This document shows, one piece after another, positions 16,509 through 24,591 of a stretch of DNA of 35,127 nucleotides. Position numbers and translations under genes: made by a program. The stretch spans positions 1 to 35,127 of the forward strand of contig CAYRBI010000044.1 in assembly GCA_964422415.1 (NCBI GenBank), given 5' to 3'. The stretch comes from OLB16 sp964422415. Lineage in GTDB: Bacteria; Hinthialibacterota; Hinthialibacteria; OLB16. The stretch's first letter is position 1, and each line of letters opens with the position of its first letter. Below the pieces are notes generated by a model. That model made no database searches. It worked only from the letters and a program-made list of their open reading frames with translations, and was not told the DNA's origin.

Positions 16509-16590
16509 TGATCATTCGTAGTTGTTATGCATGGTTGATGTCATCCATAGTTGTCATGCACTGTTGTGATCATTCAAGGTTGTTTTCAGG
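16509..16590. repeat. Imperfect ~29-base tandem repeat, about 2.7 copies
   Basis: Units begin near 16509 (TGATCATTCGTAGTTGT), 16539 (TGTCATCCATAGTTGTCATG) and 16567 (TGATCATTCAAGGTTGT), with spacing of 30 and 28 bases. The core AGTTGT-ATGCA is shared by the first two. It sits just past the stop of the CotH gene and codes for nothing evident. Confidence 0.45.
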
Positions 16591-16593
16591 CGT

Positions 16594-19155
16594 TCAATAT
16601 GCTCTCCAGTACGATACCTCCGTTGTGTTATCGGGGACGGTGAAGCCGGCCTCGGTCAAGGCGCTCCAGGTACTCCCGTTATACGCACGCGCTTTCACAG
16701 TGACACTAGTGGTTAAGGTCAGCGACAATCCCGATGTGCCAGATGAAGCGGTACTATTAACTGTTCCGCCCACTTGGCGCGGATCGGTTCCATCAGTAGT
16801 GTAATAAATAGTGCCCGATGTGGCGGAGATGGTCAGAGGAAATCCTGAATCCACCTCGCCGCCGAATTGACTAAATTCAGGAGCCGCAATGGAGGGATAC
16901 AGGCTAGCGCTCTGTAATTGCGACAGGACATAATCTGTCCGTGTCTTGGGAGAGGCGTTAAAGTAACTGTCGCGCACCCATTCGACATTATCCAGCCAAT
17001 CGGCTTGAGTGTAAGGATCGTTGGTGTTCTGGTAGTCACCCCAGCGTGCTGACTCGGCAATGACTGCTAAGGTGATCTCGTCGATACGTTCCTGGTAGCG
17101 AGCCACATTCGCGGACGGGGTCAGCGCTCCCATATTGAAGAAGTGCTTGTGGACACGGTCAGCGAAATGAATTTTGTATTCGGCGTTACTCACCAACTTA
17201 GCGTGGAGAGACCAGGGATTGAATTTGGATGCTGACCACAGGCTGGAGCCGACTGTCGCGCTGACGCGGTTATAACTAACGCCATTCTGCTCCATCAGCG
17301 ACCACTCATTGTCATGGGGGAGGTATTTGAATCCATCGGGTGTGGCGCTGTTGATGAGAGTATAGAGATTACGCGGCATGGTGTTGCTGTTGGGTGGCCC
17401 CAAAGGCATATCCTGGGCGCCCGTGAAGAATACAATCAGCATGTAGTCAATCAGGTTGTCGGCGTCGAGATATTTCTTATAGGAGGGATTTACGGTGACT
17501 CCATCGGAGTCCAATCCCTGAAGCTTAAAATATGCGGCGGCGGTGGAGACACCTGAGTTGACCAGGTTAAAGTAGGCGGTATAGAGGTCGGTGTCTCCAT
17601 CGGTCGCATACATCGTCCCGGTGTCCTCATCCGATTTGATGACATCATAATCCTCCTCGGCACCCCCCAGGTAGGATTCAGCGAAACTGGAATCCGCTCG
17701 TTCCTCGATTTGGTACAAGCCCCAATAAACGCCATCGAGGTAAAGGTGAAAGAAAAATCCCTCGGTGCTGATATGTCCCATATCACGCATGGTGTCATGA
17801 GAAAACGGATCATCCAGGAAGGTGCAATACGCACCGCTCTGATAGTGCCAAGAGAAATTCTGCGCGGTACGGAAGTCAACCTTGTTAAATCTCTTGGGTC
17901 CGTCCTCGCCCAAGAGCGGATAATCAAGTTCCCCGTCTCCGTATTCATCGCGCATGATGATGCGGAAGGAATGCTTGGGATTACTCGATGTCGCGGTGGT
18001 GCCACCACGGATTCGCAGACCTGCGTTTACTTGGAATCCCTCGGTGCCGTCGGGATAAATCAATTCAATCGATGCTTCACGTTCCCAGTTGTCGCCACTC
18101 TGAGAGGAATTCACGTAAATTCCCGTGCTTGAATTAAAGAGATTGGCGAGATCGGTGACAATTGAAATACTGGGAATATCGAGTAAGGCGTCATCAATCA
18201 GACTGGAATAGGCCGAGCTGTTGGTGATGTCAGTATCCATCCCATAATCCATCTTCTGGCTGGAGCCGCTCGGTCCACCGCCACCACCACCCGTTGTGGA
18301 TGTGGAGGGCGAGGGCCAGCTCGTCCCTGGCTTCGTTGCGGCTTGCGAAATGACGTTGGAGATGAAGATATACGTCTGCGTATCCACATTGGTGGAGAAC
18401 CAACCGGTTTTATAAGCGATGGCACGAAGTGCTGTTGAGCCGGAGATCGGGATCGGTCCGGTATAGATCGTTCCATTTGTAGTAGAGGGGGTACTGCTAT
18501 CGGTGGTGTAACGGATGGTCGCGTCCTCGGTCTCAGTGGTGATCGAGACGACGAAGGAAGAGGTGTAGAATCCCCGTCCGGCACTGAACTTGGTGTCGGC
18601 CACCTGGCCAAGGCCCACTGATGCGCCATTGGCCTTGCCGGGGGTGGGGGTGGCAAAATAACCAATCGTGGTTCCATCCGAAGCGGTACCATAGGAAACA
18701 TCCTTGAGCTGTTCCGGAAAAGACACATAAGAGGAGATGATCGTGAGGCCGCCGGTGTTTACCAGGAGGACATTCTCTCCATCGGCGGAGAGTTTGAAGT
18801 TGGTGTGGACATACCCGAGTGAGTCCACATAAGTTCCAGCATCCTCGGCATTACCAGAGGCAAACACCACCAGGTATCCATTCGCGGCGATGGTGGCCGC
18901 ACTCACCGAGGGAAAAATCCACTTGGTGAGATCATCTGTCGCATCGGTAAGGTAGCAACCCGCGACCGAAATCGTGGAGGTTGTGGGATTATGAATTTCG
19001 ATCCAATCCGGGTAATCACCATTTCCATCAACTAGAATCTCAGAGTTGCTGGCCATGAATTCGGTGATGACCAGTGAGCTGGCATCTTGAGCGTATATCT
19101 CCGTGCCCCAGAACAAGAACACGGTCAATGCCAGAAACGGAAGTCCCTTTTTCAT
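16594..19155 (-). CDS. Secreted CotH-kinase-type protein with lamin-tail and chitobiase-C-like domains
   Basis: The 853-residue protein has a signal peptide (~1-22, ending EIYAQ). A lamin-tail domain follows at ~27-150 (LVITEFMASNSEI, DWIEIHNPT), then a chitobiase/hexosaminidase C-terminal-type sandwich at ~175-265 (ATIRYTTDSSTPS), a Gly-rich linker and a CotH domain at ~320-640. CotH landmarks are GLRIRGGTT, YWGLYQIEERAD and LPHDNEWSL. A second sandwich at ~765-850 contains TIYYTTDGTDPR. CotH proteins are atypical kinases of spore coats, and many secreted bacterial versions with lamin-tail domains have unknown targets; HDNEW may supply the metal-binding acids. AAGGAGGAG seven bases before ATG 19155 fixes the start. 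It converges on the GH-A hydrolase. Domain calls are sound, activity is unproven. Confidence 0.85.
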   Translation of the reverse strand: MKKGLPFLALTVFLFWGTEIYAQDASSLVITEFMASNSEILVDGNGDYPDWIEIHNPTTSTISVAGCYLTDATDDLTKWIFPSVSAATIAANGYLVVFASGNAEDAGTYVDSLGYVHTNFKLSADGENVLLVNTGGLTIISSYVSFPEQLKDVSYGTASDGTTIGYFATPTPGKANGASVGLGQVADTKFSAGRGFYTSSFVVSITTETEDATIRYTTDSSTPSTTNGTIYTGPIPISGSTALRAIAYKTGWFSTNVDTQTYIFISNVISQAATKPGTSWPSPSTSTTGGGGGGPSGSSQKMDYGMDTDITNSSAYSSLIDDALLDIPSISIVTDLANLFNSSTGIYVNSSQSGDNWEREASIELIYPDGTEGFQVNAGLRIRGGTTATSSNPKHSFRIIMRDEYGDGELDYPLLGEDGPKRFNKVDFRTAQNFSWHYQSGAYCTFLDDPFSHDTMRDMGHISTEGFFFHLYLDGVYWGLYQIEERADSSFAESYLGGAEEDYDVIKSDEDTGTMYATDGDTDLYTAYFNLVNSGVSTAAAYFKLQGLDSDGVTVNPSYKKYLDADNLIDYMLIVFFTGAQDMPLGPPNSNTMPRNLYTLINSATPDGFKYLPHDNEWSLMEQNGVSYNRVSATVGSSLWSASKFNPWSLHAKLVSNAEYKIHFADRVHKHFFNMGALTPSANVARYQERIDEITLAVIAESARWGDYQNTNDPYTQADWLDNVEWVRDSYFNASPKTRTDYVLSQLQSASLYPSIAAPEFSQFGGEVDSGFPLTISATSGTIYYTTDGTDPRQVGGTVNSTASSGTSGLSLTLTTSVTVKARAYNGSTWSALTEAGFTVPDNTTEVSYWRAY

Positions 19156-19650
19156 TTGTTGACTCCTCCTTTGGTGGGTCTTTGTCCCCGGTGGAGCCAG
19201 TACGGGATGTGGTATGGCGGCAAAGCCGGCCTCCAAAAAATGTTTGATATCATGTAAACGCAAGATGTGCGCCAAACACATGGGAGGTTACACCCCACTA
19301 CAGAAAACTTGCAGGAAAAAAACCTTGTCAACGGACTGGGGTAGTTTATTTTTTGAAATGTGTGTGCAGAGATTTATAGCCCTGTAAATTGGGAGATTGT
19401 GGTCTCACAGCCGGAAGTGTGGTTGAGAGAAAGGAAAGGGAAAGGGAGAAGGAGATCAGTTTTCGTGATCAGATTCATCGCATAGTGACTCATGGGTGAA
19501 TTGTGGAGTTGTCCCTTTTGGTACATTCGCCATCCAGTTGCACGTTTTCGTTCAGCCGATTCGGAAGGCGGAGTGTTCCCCTCAAACCAGTGGGAGAAGG
19601 GAGTTGGGGGGATGAGGTCTGAAACGTTGCACAACCAAGTCAACAAGCTA
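19156..19650. other. Intergenic region upstream of the CotH gene
   Basis: 495 bases without a convincing gene. On the minus strand a perfect TTGACA (19326-19331) could be a -35 element for the CotH gene, but no good -10 lies at the right distance. The leader between it and the start contains a small GC-rich hairpin around CGGCTTTGCCG. A 90-codon minus frame (19374-19646) has no ribosome site or recognisable content. Confidence 0.4.
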
Positions 19651-21429
19651 TTAGAGACCGGTAGGTGGCTTGATTGCCGGGGCTTCCTCGGCGGGAATCA
19701 TATCCCGCCTTTGGGTTTGCTCCCACAACTCCTCATCTTCGGCGAAGGGATCTTTTCCTTGTGGAGTGGACTCATACCCGCTGGACTCCACCTTGGATTG
19801 ATAAGACTCCTTGAAGCTGTCTTCTTCGGAATCACTCTCCTCATCTTTCTTTTGTCCAAAATTTTTTCCGAATTCATAACGTATGCCCGCGAAAGCACGC
19901 CGTTCAGGGGCACCCACCAGGCTTTCAAATCCACCGATAAGGTGCAGGTTCTCCCAAACCTGAGCTCGCAGCGAGAGATCCAAGCGTTCTTTGTCCTCCG
20001 TGGTGAAGCCGACTCCATCGAGACGCAGATAAAGGAGATCGGGGATCAGGTGTGCTTCAAGTCTTGCCCCCGCTTCACCCTCCAGGAGTCCGAAACCCGC
20101 CACCAGCCGCCCCCCGGAATTGGGGACCTTTCCGAGATAGAGGAGATCTAGATCTGGGTCATAACCCGCATCATCCACACCCACAAGAATGCCGTAGTCA
20201 CCCATCCATACCTGTCCGGCCACATCCCACTCAGCCCGGTTGCCATCCCCGTCGCTCCAAACCTCGTTGTAGCCCTCTACCTCCACACCTGGAGCTGGCT
20301 GGGTAATAACAGTCCGGAAATCTTCCTTGGAGTGATCTCCGAGCGGATCCGCGAAGTACCACTTCGCCTCGGCGGAAACCTTAACCTGAAGTCCAGAGCC
20401 GATTCCCGACCAGCTGTCAAAGAAACGTCCCGCGCTACGCAGGGTCGAGTTTAATTGCTGTCCTGTTTCGTCACTGTAGACCAGGTCATGTAAGGTTCCC
20501 GGCCCCTCTTTGATCTGGTCCAATGAGGTCTTAGCTGAATTCAAAGTCTCGCGCAGAGAGGCAGTGGATTCCTTGATTCCAGTGATGGCCTGTCCCGCGT
20601 TCTCCGAGTTGGCGGCGACGAACTGGTCGATTTTCTCGGTCAGAGCGGTCATCTTGATACCTAAATCGGAGAAGGATTTGGCGGCCTCGCTGAAGCCAGG
20701 AGCAATCTCCCCTTTGACCTGCTCGGTTATGGTCTTGGTATTGGCTATGGAGGAGTTCAGAGATTCACGGTTATCCTCAATCAGGATCTGCAGACTGTCC
20801 GCTGCCTGGCCGATCTTCTCCCCCATGTCACCCAGTGAGACCAGGATTTTATCGAGTTGAGCACGGTCTTCCGGTATGACCAGGTTATTAAGCGTATCCG
20901 TGAACTGAGAAAGGTTATCGAGAATCTTGCTCAGGTCTGTCTGGAACTGGTCATTCCCCACCACCGTGTCGACTGACCGCATGGCGCTGCTGAAATCGGT
21001 CGCAGCGCCTTTGAGCAGGGACTGCCAGTCGAGTGGCTCGCCTCCCTCCAGGATATCCCCATCTTTAACCGGTTCTCCTAGATTGCCATAGGTGAGCTCG
21101 ACCATGACATCGCCCAGAAAACCGACCGGGACAATGGTCGCCGTGGCATCAGTCAGGATCGCCCCTTCATAGGCCTGCGAGATCGACATGTTGACCTCGA
21201 CTTTATGCAGCTCGGGGCGTGGGGTGACCTTTTCGACCTGGCCGATCTGGTGGCCGGCCAGCGAAACCGAGGTTCCCTGTTTAACTCCGCTCACACGGTT
21301 GTAGAGCGAGGACAAGTGAAAGGTCTCCTCGAAGGGATTGCCCCGGATAGCGAGTACAATATAGGCCGCGACCCCCAGGACTACGATGACAAATACCCCC
21401 ACCACGAGTTCCGATCTTCGTTTAGCCAA
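19651..21429 (-). CDS. MlaD-like MCE-domain lipid-transport protein with barrel-like C-terminal extension
   Basis: The 592-residue protein is anchored by a membrane helix (~8-28) and has one MCE domain at ~37-116 (GVKQGTSVSLAGHQIGQVEKV, VPVGFLGDVMVELTYG). Helical, coil-like sequence follows to ~330. From ~345 to 530 alternating beta strands rich in Tyr, Trp and Gly appear (WDVAGQVWMGDYGILVGV, RAFAGIRYEFGKNF), then an acidic tail. MCE proteins form rings or tunnels carrying phospholipids across the periplasm. The long helical part could bridge toward the outer membrane and the beta part might insert there, which is inference. The start is TTG 21429, with GGGAG six bases upstream and an 8-base overlap with the ATPase gene. 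At 592 residues it is far longer than E. coli MlaD (about 180). Confidence 0.88.
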   Translation of the reverse strand: MAKRRSELVVGVFVIVVLGVAAYIVLAIRGNPFEETFHLSSLYNRVSGVKQGTSVSLAGHQIGQVEKVTPRPELHKVEVNMSISQAYEGAILTDATATIVPVGFLGDVMVELTYGNLGEPVKDGDILEGGEPLDWQSLLKGAATDFSSAMRSVDTVVGNDQFQTDLSKILDNLSQFTDTLNNLVIPEDRAQLDKILVSLGDMGEKIGQAADSLQILIEDNRESLNSSIANTKTITEQVKGEIAPGFSEAAKSFSDLGIKMTALTEKIDQFVAANSENAGQAITGIKESTASLRETLNSAKTSLDQIKEGPGTLHDLVYSDETGQQLNSTLRSAGRFFDSWSGIGSGLQVKVSAEAKWYFADPLGDHSKEDFRTVITQPAPGVEVEGYNEVWSDGDGNRAEWDVAGQVWMGDYGILVGVDDAGYDPDLDLLYLGKVPNSGGRLVAGFGLLEGEAGARLEAHLIPDLLYLRLDGVGFTTEDKERLDLSLRAQVWENLHLIGGFESLVGAPERRAFAGIRYEFGKNFGQKKDEESDSEEDSFKESYQSKVESSGYESTPQGKDPFAEDEELWEQTQRRDMIPAEEAPAIKPPTGL

Positions 21430-22243
21430 TGGGCACTCCCTCAGTCAGGGGTCCTTGTGACCTTCCCTGAACAAACTGGCTCACCATCGGATTGGTGCTC
21501 TCGCGGGTTTCATCCACGGAGCCTTCATACACAACAGTACCACGATGGAGCATGGCCACCCGGTTGCCCACCTTGAAGGCGCTGGCCATGTCGTGAGTGA
21601 CCACCACCGAGGTGGCCCCCGTGTGTTGTTGTGTTTCCAGAATGAGATCGTTGATTGCGTCAGCGGTGACTGGGTCAAGTCCCGTGGTCGGTTCATCGTA
21701 AAGGATGATCTCCGGTTCGACTGACAAGGCCCGGGCTACCCCGACACGCTTCTTCATACCACCGGAGAGCTCGGCTGGCTTCTTGACCAGAACCGAGGGA
21801 TCCACCAGGTGAACACGGCGAAGGTTCTCCACTACCTTGTCATGAACCTCCCTGGCTTTGAGCCCGCGCCCTTCAGTATATGGAAAGGCCACATTCTCCT
21901 CGACTGTCATACTGTCAAAGAGGGCCGCGCCCTGGAACACCATGGCGATCTTGCTCCTCACTTGATTTAAAACTCTCTGACGAAGGGTGTCGATCCGTTC
22001 TTCATCGATCCAGACCTCGCCCCGGTCTGGTTTCAGGATCCCATCGATCACCTTGAGCAGGACCGATTTTCCCTCCCCGCTACGTCCCACCACCACCAAG
22101 GTCTCACCCTCATGGACTTCCAGGTGAGCTCCCCGCAGAACTCGTTGAGGCCCGAAGGCAAGATGGACATCCACCAGCCGGATGCGGCATACGCTTCTGG
22201 ATCCAGCTGGAGAAACATCATTGACCGGCCGGGGGTATTCCAT
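21422..22243 (-). CDS. mlaF: ABC transporter ATPase of the Mla lipid-transport system
   Basis: The 273-residue ATPase has Walker A GRSGEGKS (53-60), a Q-loop at Gln104, signature LSGGMKKRV (159-167), Walker B IILYDEPTTGLD (179-190) and switch His217 (VVTHDM). The serine-glutamate form of Walker A and GGMKKRVG are typical of the MlaF/Mkl branch that powers MCE-type lipid transport. It would bind the permease MlaE on the cytoplasmic face. The ATG lies one base after the mlaE stop and the gene overlaps the MCE gene by 8 bases, so all three are tightly coupled. Confidence 0.94.
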   Translation of the reverse strand: MEYPRPVNDVSPAGSRSVCRIRLVDVHLAFGPQRVLRGAHLEVHEGETLVVVGRSGEGKSVLLKVIDGILKPDRGEVWIDEERIDTLRQRVLNQVRSKIAMVFQGAALFDSMTVEENVAFPYTEGRGLKAREVHDKVVENLRRVHLVDPSVLVKKPAELSGGMKKRVGVARALSVEPEIILYDEPTTGLDPVTADAINDLILETQQHTGATSVVVTHDMASAFKVGNRVAMLHRGTVVYEGSVDETRESTNPMVSQFVQGRSQGPLTEGVPIG

Positions 22244-22244
22244 C

Positions 22245-23060
22245 TCACAGAACCTTCAAGAGGATCTCGGTCAAGAAGTAATCCGAAACCAGGATCAGAA
22301 TGAAGGAGGCCACCACTGAGCGTGTGGTCGCGGTCCCGACACCTTCCGCACCCCCGCTGGAGCGCAAGCCCAGATAACACCCAATCACCGCCACGATCCC
22401 GCCGAAGACAATAGTCTTCAAGAAACCGCTATAAAAATCCTGTGGATGAACCCAATGGAAGGTGATGTCCAGATAGGCTCTGAAGGAGATCCCCAATTTG
22501 GTGATTCCAATCAGGCAGCCTCCTAGGATGCCCACCATGTCGGCCAGAATCGTCAAGGCCGGCACCATCAGCATACAGGCCACCAGGCGTGGCACCACCA
22601 GGTAGTGGATCGGATCAGTTCCCATGGATTCCAGGGCATCGATCTGCTCGGTGACCTTCATGGTTCCAATCTCCGCGGTAATGCCGGCGCCAATCCGCGC
22701 GGCGATGGCTAGAGAGGTCAATACTGGTGCGATCTCGCGTAGGAGTGCGATGCCGGCGATTCCTGGAGTCATGGTTTCTGACTGGAACCGTCCCAGCTGA
22801 ACCCCGGTTTGTAACACCATGACCATGCCGGTGAAACTCGCGGTCAGAAGAGCTACCGCGAGTGAATGAACTCCCACCTGCTCCATTTGTTGGATCCACT
22901 GATGGAACCGGAAAGGAGGTTGAAAGATGCGGCTCAGGGACTGCCCCAGAAGGATGGAGACACCTCCGGCGTGAGCACAAGCATCCCCCAACCGGGTGAG
23001 GATGTGGCGGATCTGCCGTGTGGGTTCGAATGGGTGCTCAGCCTCAGCAGTGGATGGCAT
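22245..23060 (-). CDS. mlaE: MlaE-family permease of the Mla lipid-transport system
   Basis: A 271-residue inner-membrane permease. Family landmarks include ALLTASFTGMVMVLQTG, REIAPVLTSLAIAARIGAG, AEIGTMKVTEQIDALESMG and, at the end, SYFLTEILLK-like DYFLTEILLKVL. MlaE dimerises and passes phospholipids between the inner membrane and the MCE ring. It is the first gene of a three-gene operon (mlaE, mlaF, MCE protein). Homologues of the periplasmic carrier MlaC and the STAS protein MlaB do not follow. A weak promoter-like TTGAAT lies in the ~170 bases between its start and the tandem terminators of the preceding gene. Confidence 0.94.
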   Translation of the reverse strand: MPSTAEAEHPFEPTRQIRHILTRLGDACAHAGGVSILLGQSLSRIFQPPFRFHQWIQQMEQVGVHSLAVALLTASFTGMVMVLQTGVQLGRFQSETMTPGIAGIALLREIAPVLTSLAIAARIGAGITAEIGTMKVTEQIDALESMGTDPIHYLVVPRLVACMLMVPALTILADMVGILGGCLIGITKLGISFRAYLDITFHWVHPQDFYSGFLKTIVFGGIVAVIGCYLGLRSSGGAEGVGTATTRSVVASFILILVSDYFLTEILLKVL

Positions 23061-23230
23061 TACCTAATTGCTCTCCGCGGAATCAATGAGATTCCTATCC
23101 ACAGTTTCGGCAGACAAGGTCCAGGGCTGTAGGGATGGAGTGTGTTGATAAAAAGAGCGGCGGTAACAGAATAATGTTCTGAGTGGTGGATTCAATTGCC
23201 GGAGTGAGCGGTATTCTGACCGGCAACCAA

Positions 23231-23263
23231 GGAAAAGCCCCCGAAACCATTGGGTTTCGGGGG
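23231..23263 (-). terminator. Second of two tandem intrinsic terminators
   Basis: A perfect 11-bp stem (23238-23248 with 23253-23263) closes a four-base loop. On the minus strand it is followed by CTTTTCC. It lies downstream of the Spy-like gene and probably backs up the first terminator. Confidence 0.75.
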
Positions 23264-23275
23264 TCTGCTGAGAGT

Positions 23276-23324
23276 TAAAAAGGGGAAGGCCCCTTTCCTC
23301 TTCCATTTTCGGAAGGGGCCTTCC
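23276..23324 (-). terminator. Intrinsic terminator of the Spy-like gene
   Basis: A 12-bp perfect stem (23284-23295 with 23313-23324) is followed on the minus strand by CC and five Ts. It starts 25 bases past the stop of the Spy-like gene and separates it from the mla operon. Confidence 0.8.
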
Positions 23325-23348
23325 AAACAGGGTGGGTGACCCTGGGAT

Positions 23349-24293
23349 CTACTCGAAATCGGCGAGGATATCCTCGAGTGGTTCGTCAAAAGAAGTTAAA
23401 TCGCCCATCAAGAAACCAGAATCGAGATTATCGCCACCCCAACCGAGTTCTGGCTCGGGCGGGAAGGGAGCGCCCGCATCATCTCCCTCCAGGGCTTTGC
23501 CGGGGGCTCCAGGGCGCATGGGGGGCTCAACTGGTCCACCAAATCCAGGCCCACCCGGAGGAGGCGCATCCGGTAGGCCGGGGGCATCCATGTCTGGTGA
23601 ATCCAGCTGACCTTCAGGGGCCATTCCGAAGCCACGTCCGCCGGGGCCGCCATGACCACCCGGTCCACCTGGTCCTTTTCCCTCACCCCGGTTCATACCG
23701 TGCTTACCATCCATCCCGGGGCCATTCTCTCCCTGGCCATCCTTGTCCCAGGGACGGTCATCCCGGCCACCGTCAGGGCCGCCCCGGAAGCGGGGGCCAC
23801 GATTGGCGCGTTCTTGACGATTTTTGAGGAACTTCTCTACCTTCGCTTGTTGTTCGTCGTTCAAGATGGTGCGGATTGCCCGGGTCTGGCCGATCGCCGC
23901 TTTCATCTGTTCTTTCTGAAGGTCACCGATTTCATCGACTTTCTTGTTGATTTCCTCTTCGGAGGCATCTTTCTTGGAGACCAAGTCCCGCAGGTGGAGT
24001 TGGGCAATCCTCTTCTTCGACCCAACTTCGATCATCTTGGTCTCTGTTTCCAACCTTTGTGCGGCCAGCTTCTCAACTTGTTCGGGTGTCAACCCCAGTT
24101 TCTTCTGCACCTCTGGGTGCTCCCACCAACGGCCAATATCCATGCCTGGTCCGTGCGGACCATGGGGTGGTTTTCCATCCATGAACTGCCCGCCTCCCGG
24201 CATCATGGGCGGTGGTCCTGGTTGTGCCCAGGTGGTTGTGGGGATAAGTATCACTGCTGTTAACAGCCCGATTCCCAGCATTTGTTTTAACAT
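23349..24293 (-). CDS. Periplasmic Spy/CpxP-like protein with Gly/Pro-rich tail
   Basis: The 314-residue protein has a signal peptide (MLKQMLGIGLLTAVILIPTT, ending TTWAQ). A helical region follows at ~45-165 with the LTxxQ-type motif LGLTPEQVEKLAAQR and a second copy-like ILNDEQQAKVEKFL. These features match the Spy/CpxP and metal-sensor family of periplasmic chaperones or stress proteins. After ~170 the sequence turns into low-complexity Gly, Pro, Arg and Asp (GGHGGPGGRGFG), then an acidic end, which is not usual for Spy. AAGGAG 10 bases before ATG 24293 supports this start over ATG 24356. It is flanked downstream by two terminators and stands as its own transcription unit or as the end of one with the peptidase gene. 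Confidence 0.75.
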   Translation of the reverse strand: MLKQMLGIGLLTAVILIPTTTWAQPGPPPMMPGGGQFMDGKPPHGPHGPGMDIGRWWEHPEVQKKLGLTPEQVEKLAAQRLETETKMIEVGSKKRIAQLHLRDLVSKKDASEEEINKKVDEIGDLQKEQMKAAIGQTRAIRTILNDEQQAKVEKFLKNRQERANRGPRFRGGPDGGRDDRPWDKDGQGENGPGMDGKHGMNRGEGKGPGGPGGHGGPGGRGFGMAPEGQLDSPDMDAPGLPDAPPPGGPGFGGPVEPPMRPGAPGKALEGDDAGAPFPPEPELGWGGDNLDSGFLMGDLTSFDEPLEDILADFE

Positions 24294-24591
24294 GGTTTTC
24301 TTTCTCCTTCGGTACTTCTGTTTACTGAGTGTTCCATGGAATTCACACACAACCATCGCAGGGGGGATGCCAAGATTCTGGCGCCGAATACATGGAATCC
24401 CAGATGGTGGCCTAACAGTCTGTTATTACGGGAGATATGCACTCTTTCTAGAGGTGAGAAGGGAACTGCATCTTGAATCATCCCCTCCAGTACAGGGAAG
24501 GGAACAGTGAGGTGTGGACGTTTTGGTTCAGGTTTGAACGTTAAGGTCAAACACAACCTGAAGGGTTCACTCTGAGCCTGTTCTCCAACAA
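24294..24591. other. Intergenic region between the metallopeptidase and Spy-like genes
   Basis: 298 bases. Just past the peptidase stop there is an imperfect hairpin on the minus strand (TTCAGGTTGTGTTTGAC against GTTCAAACCTGAA, with a bulge), without a T run. No convincing promoter or gene is seen in the rest. Confidence 0.4.

Noticed and set aside
19156..19330. Riboswitch in the CotH leader
   Set aside because: A small GC-rich hairpin is present but no known aptamer core could be matched.
19374..19646. 90-codon minus-strand frame after the MCE gene
   Set aside because: No ribosome site, no recognisable sequence and biased composition; left as intergenic.
19492..20151. 219-codon plus-strand frame
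   Set aside because: Runs antisense to the MCE protein gene and its 3' flank; no domain, signal or ribosome site.
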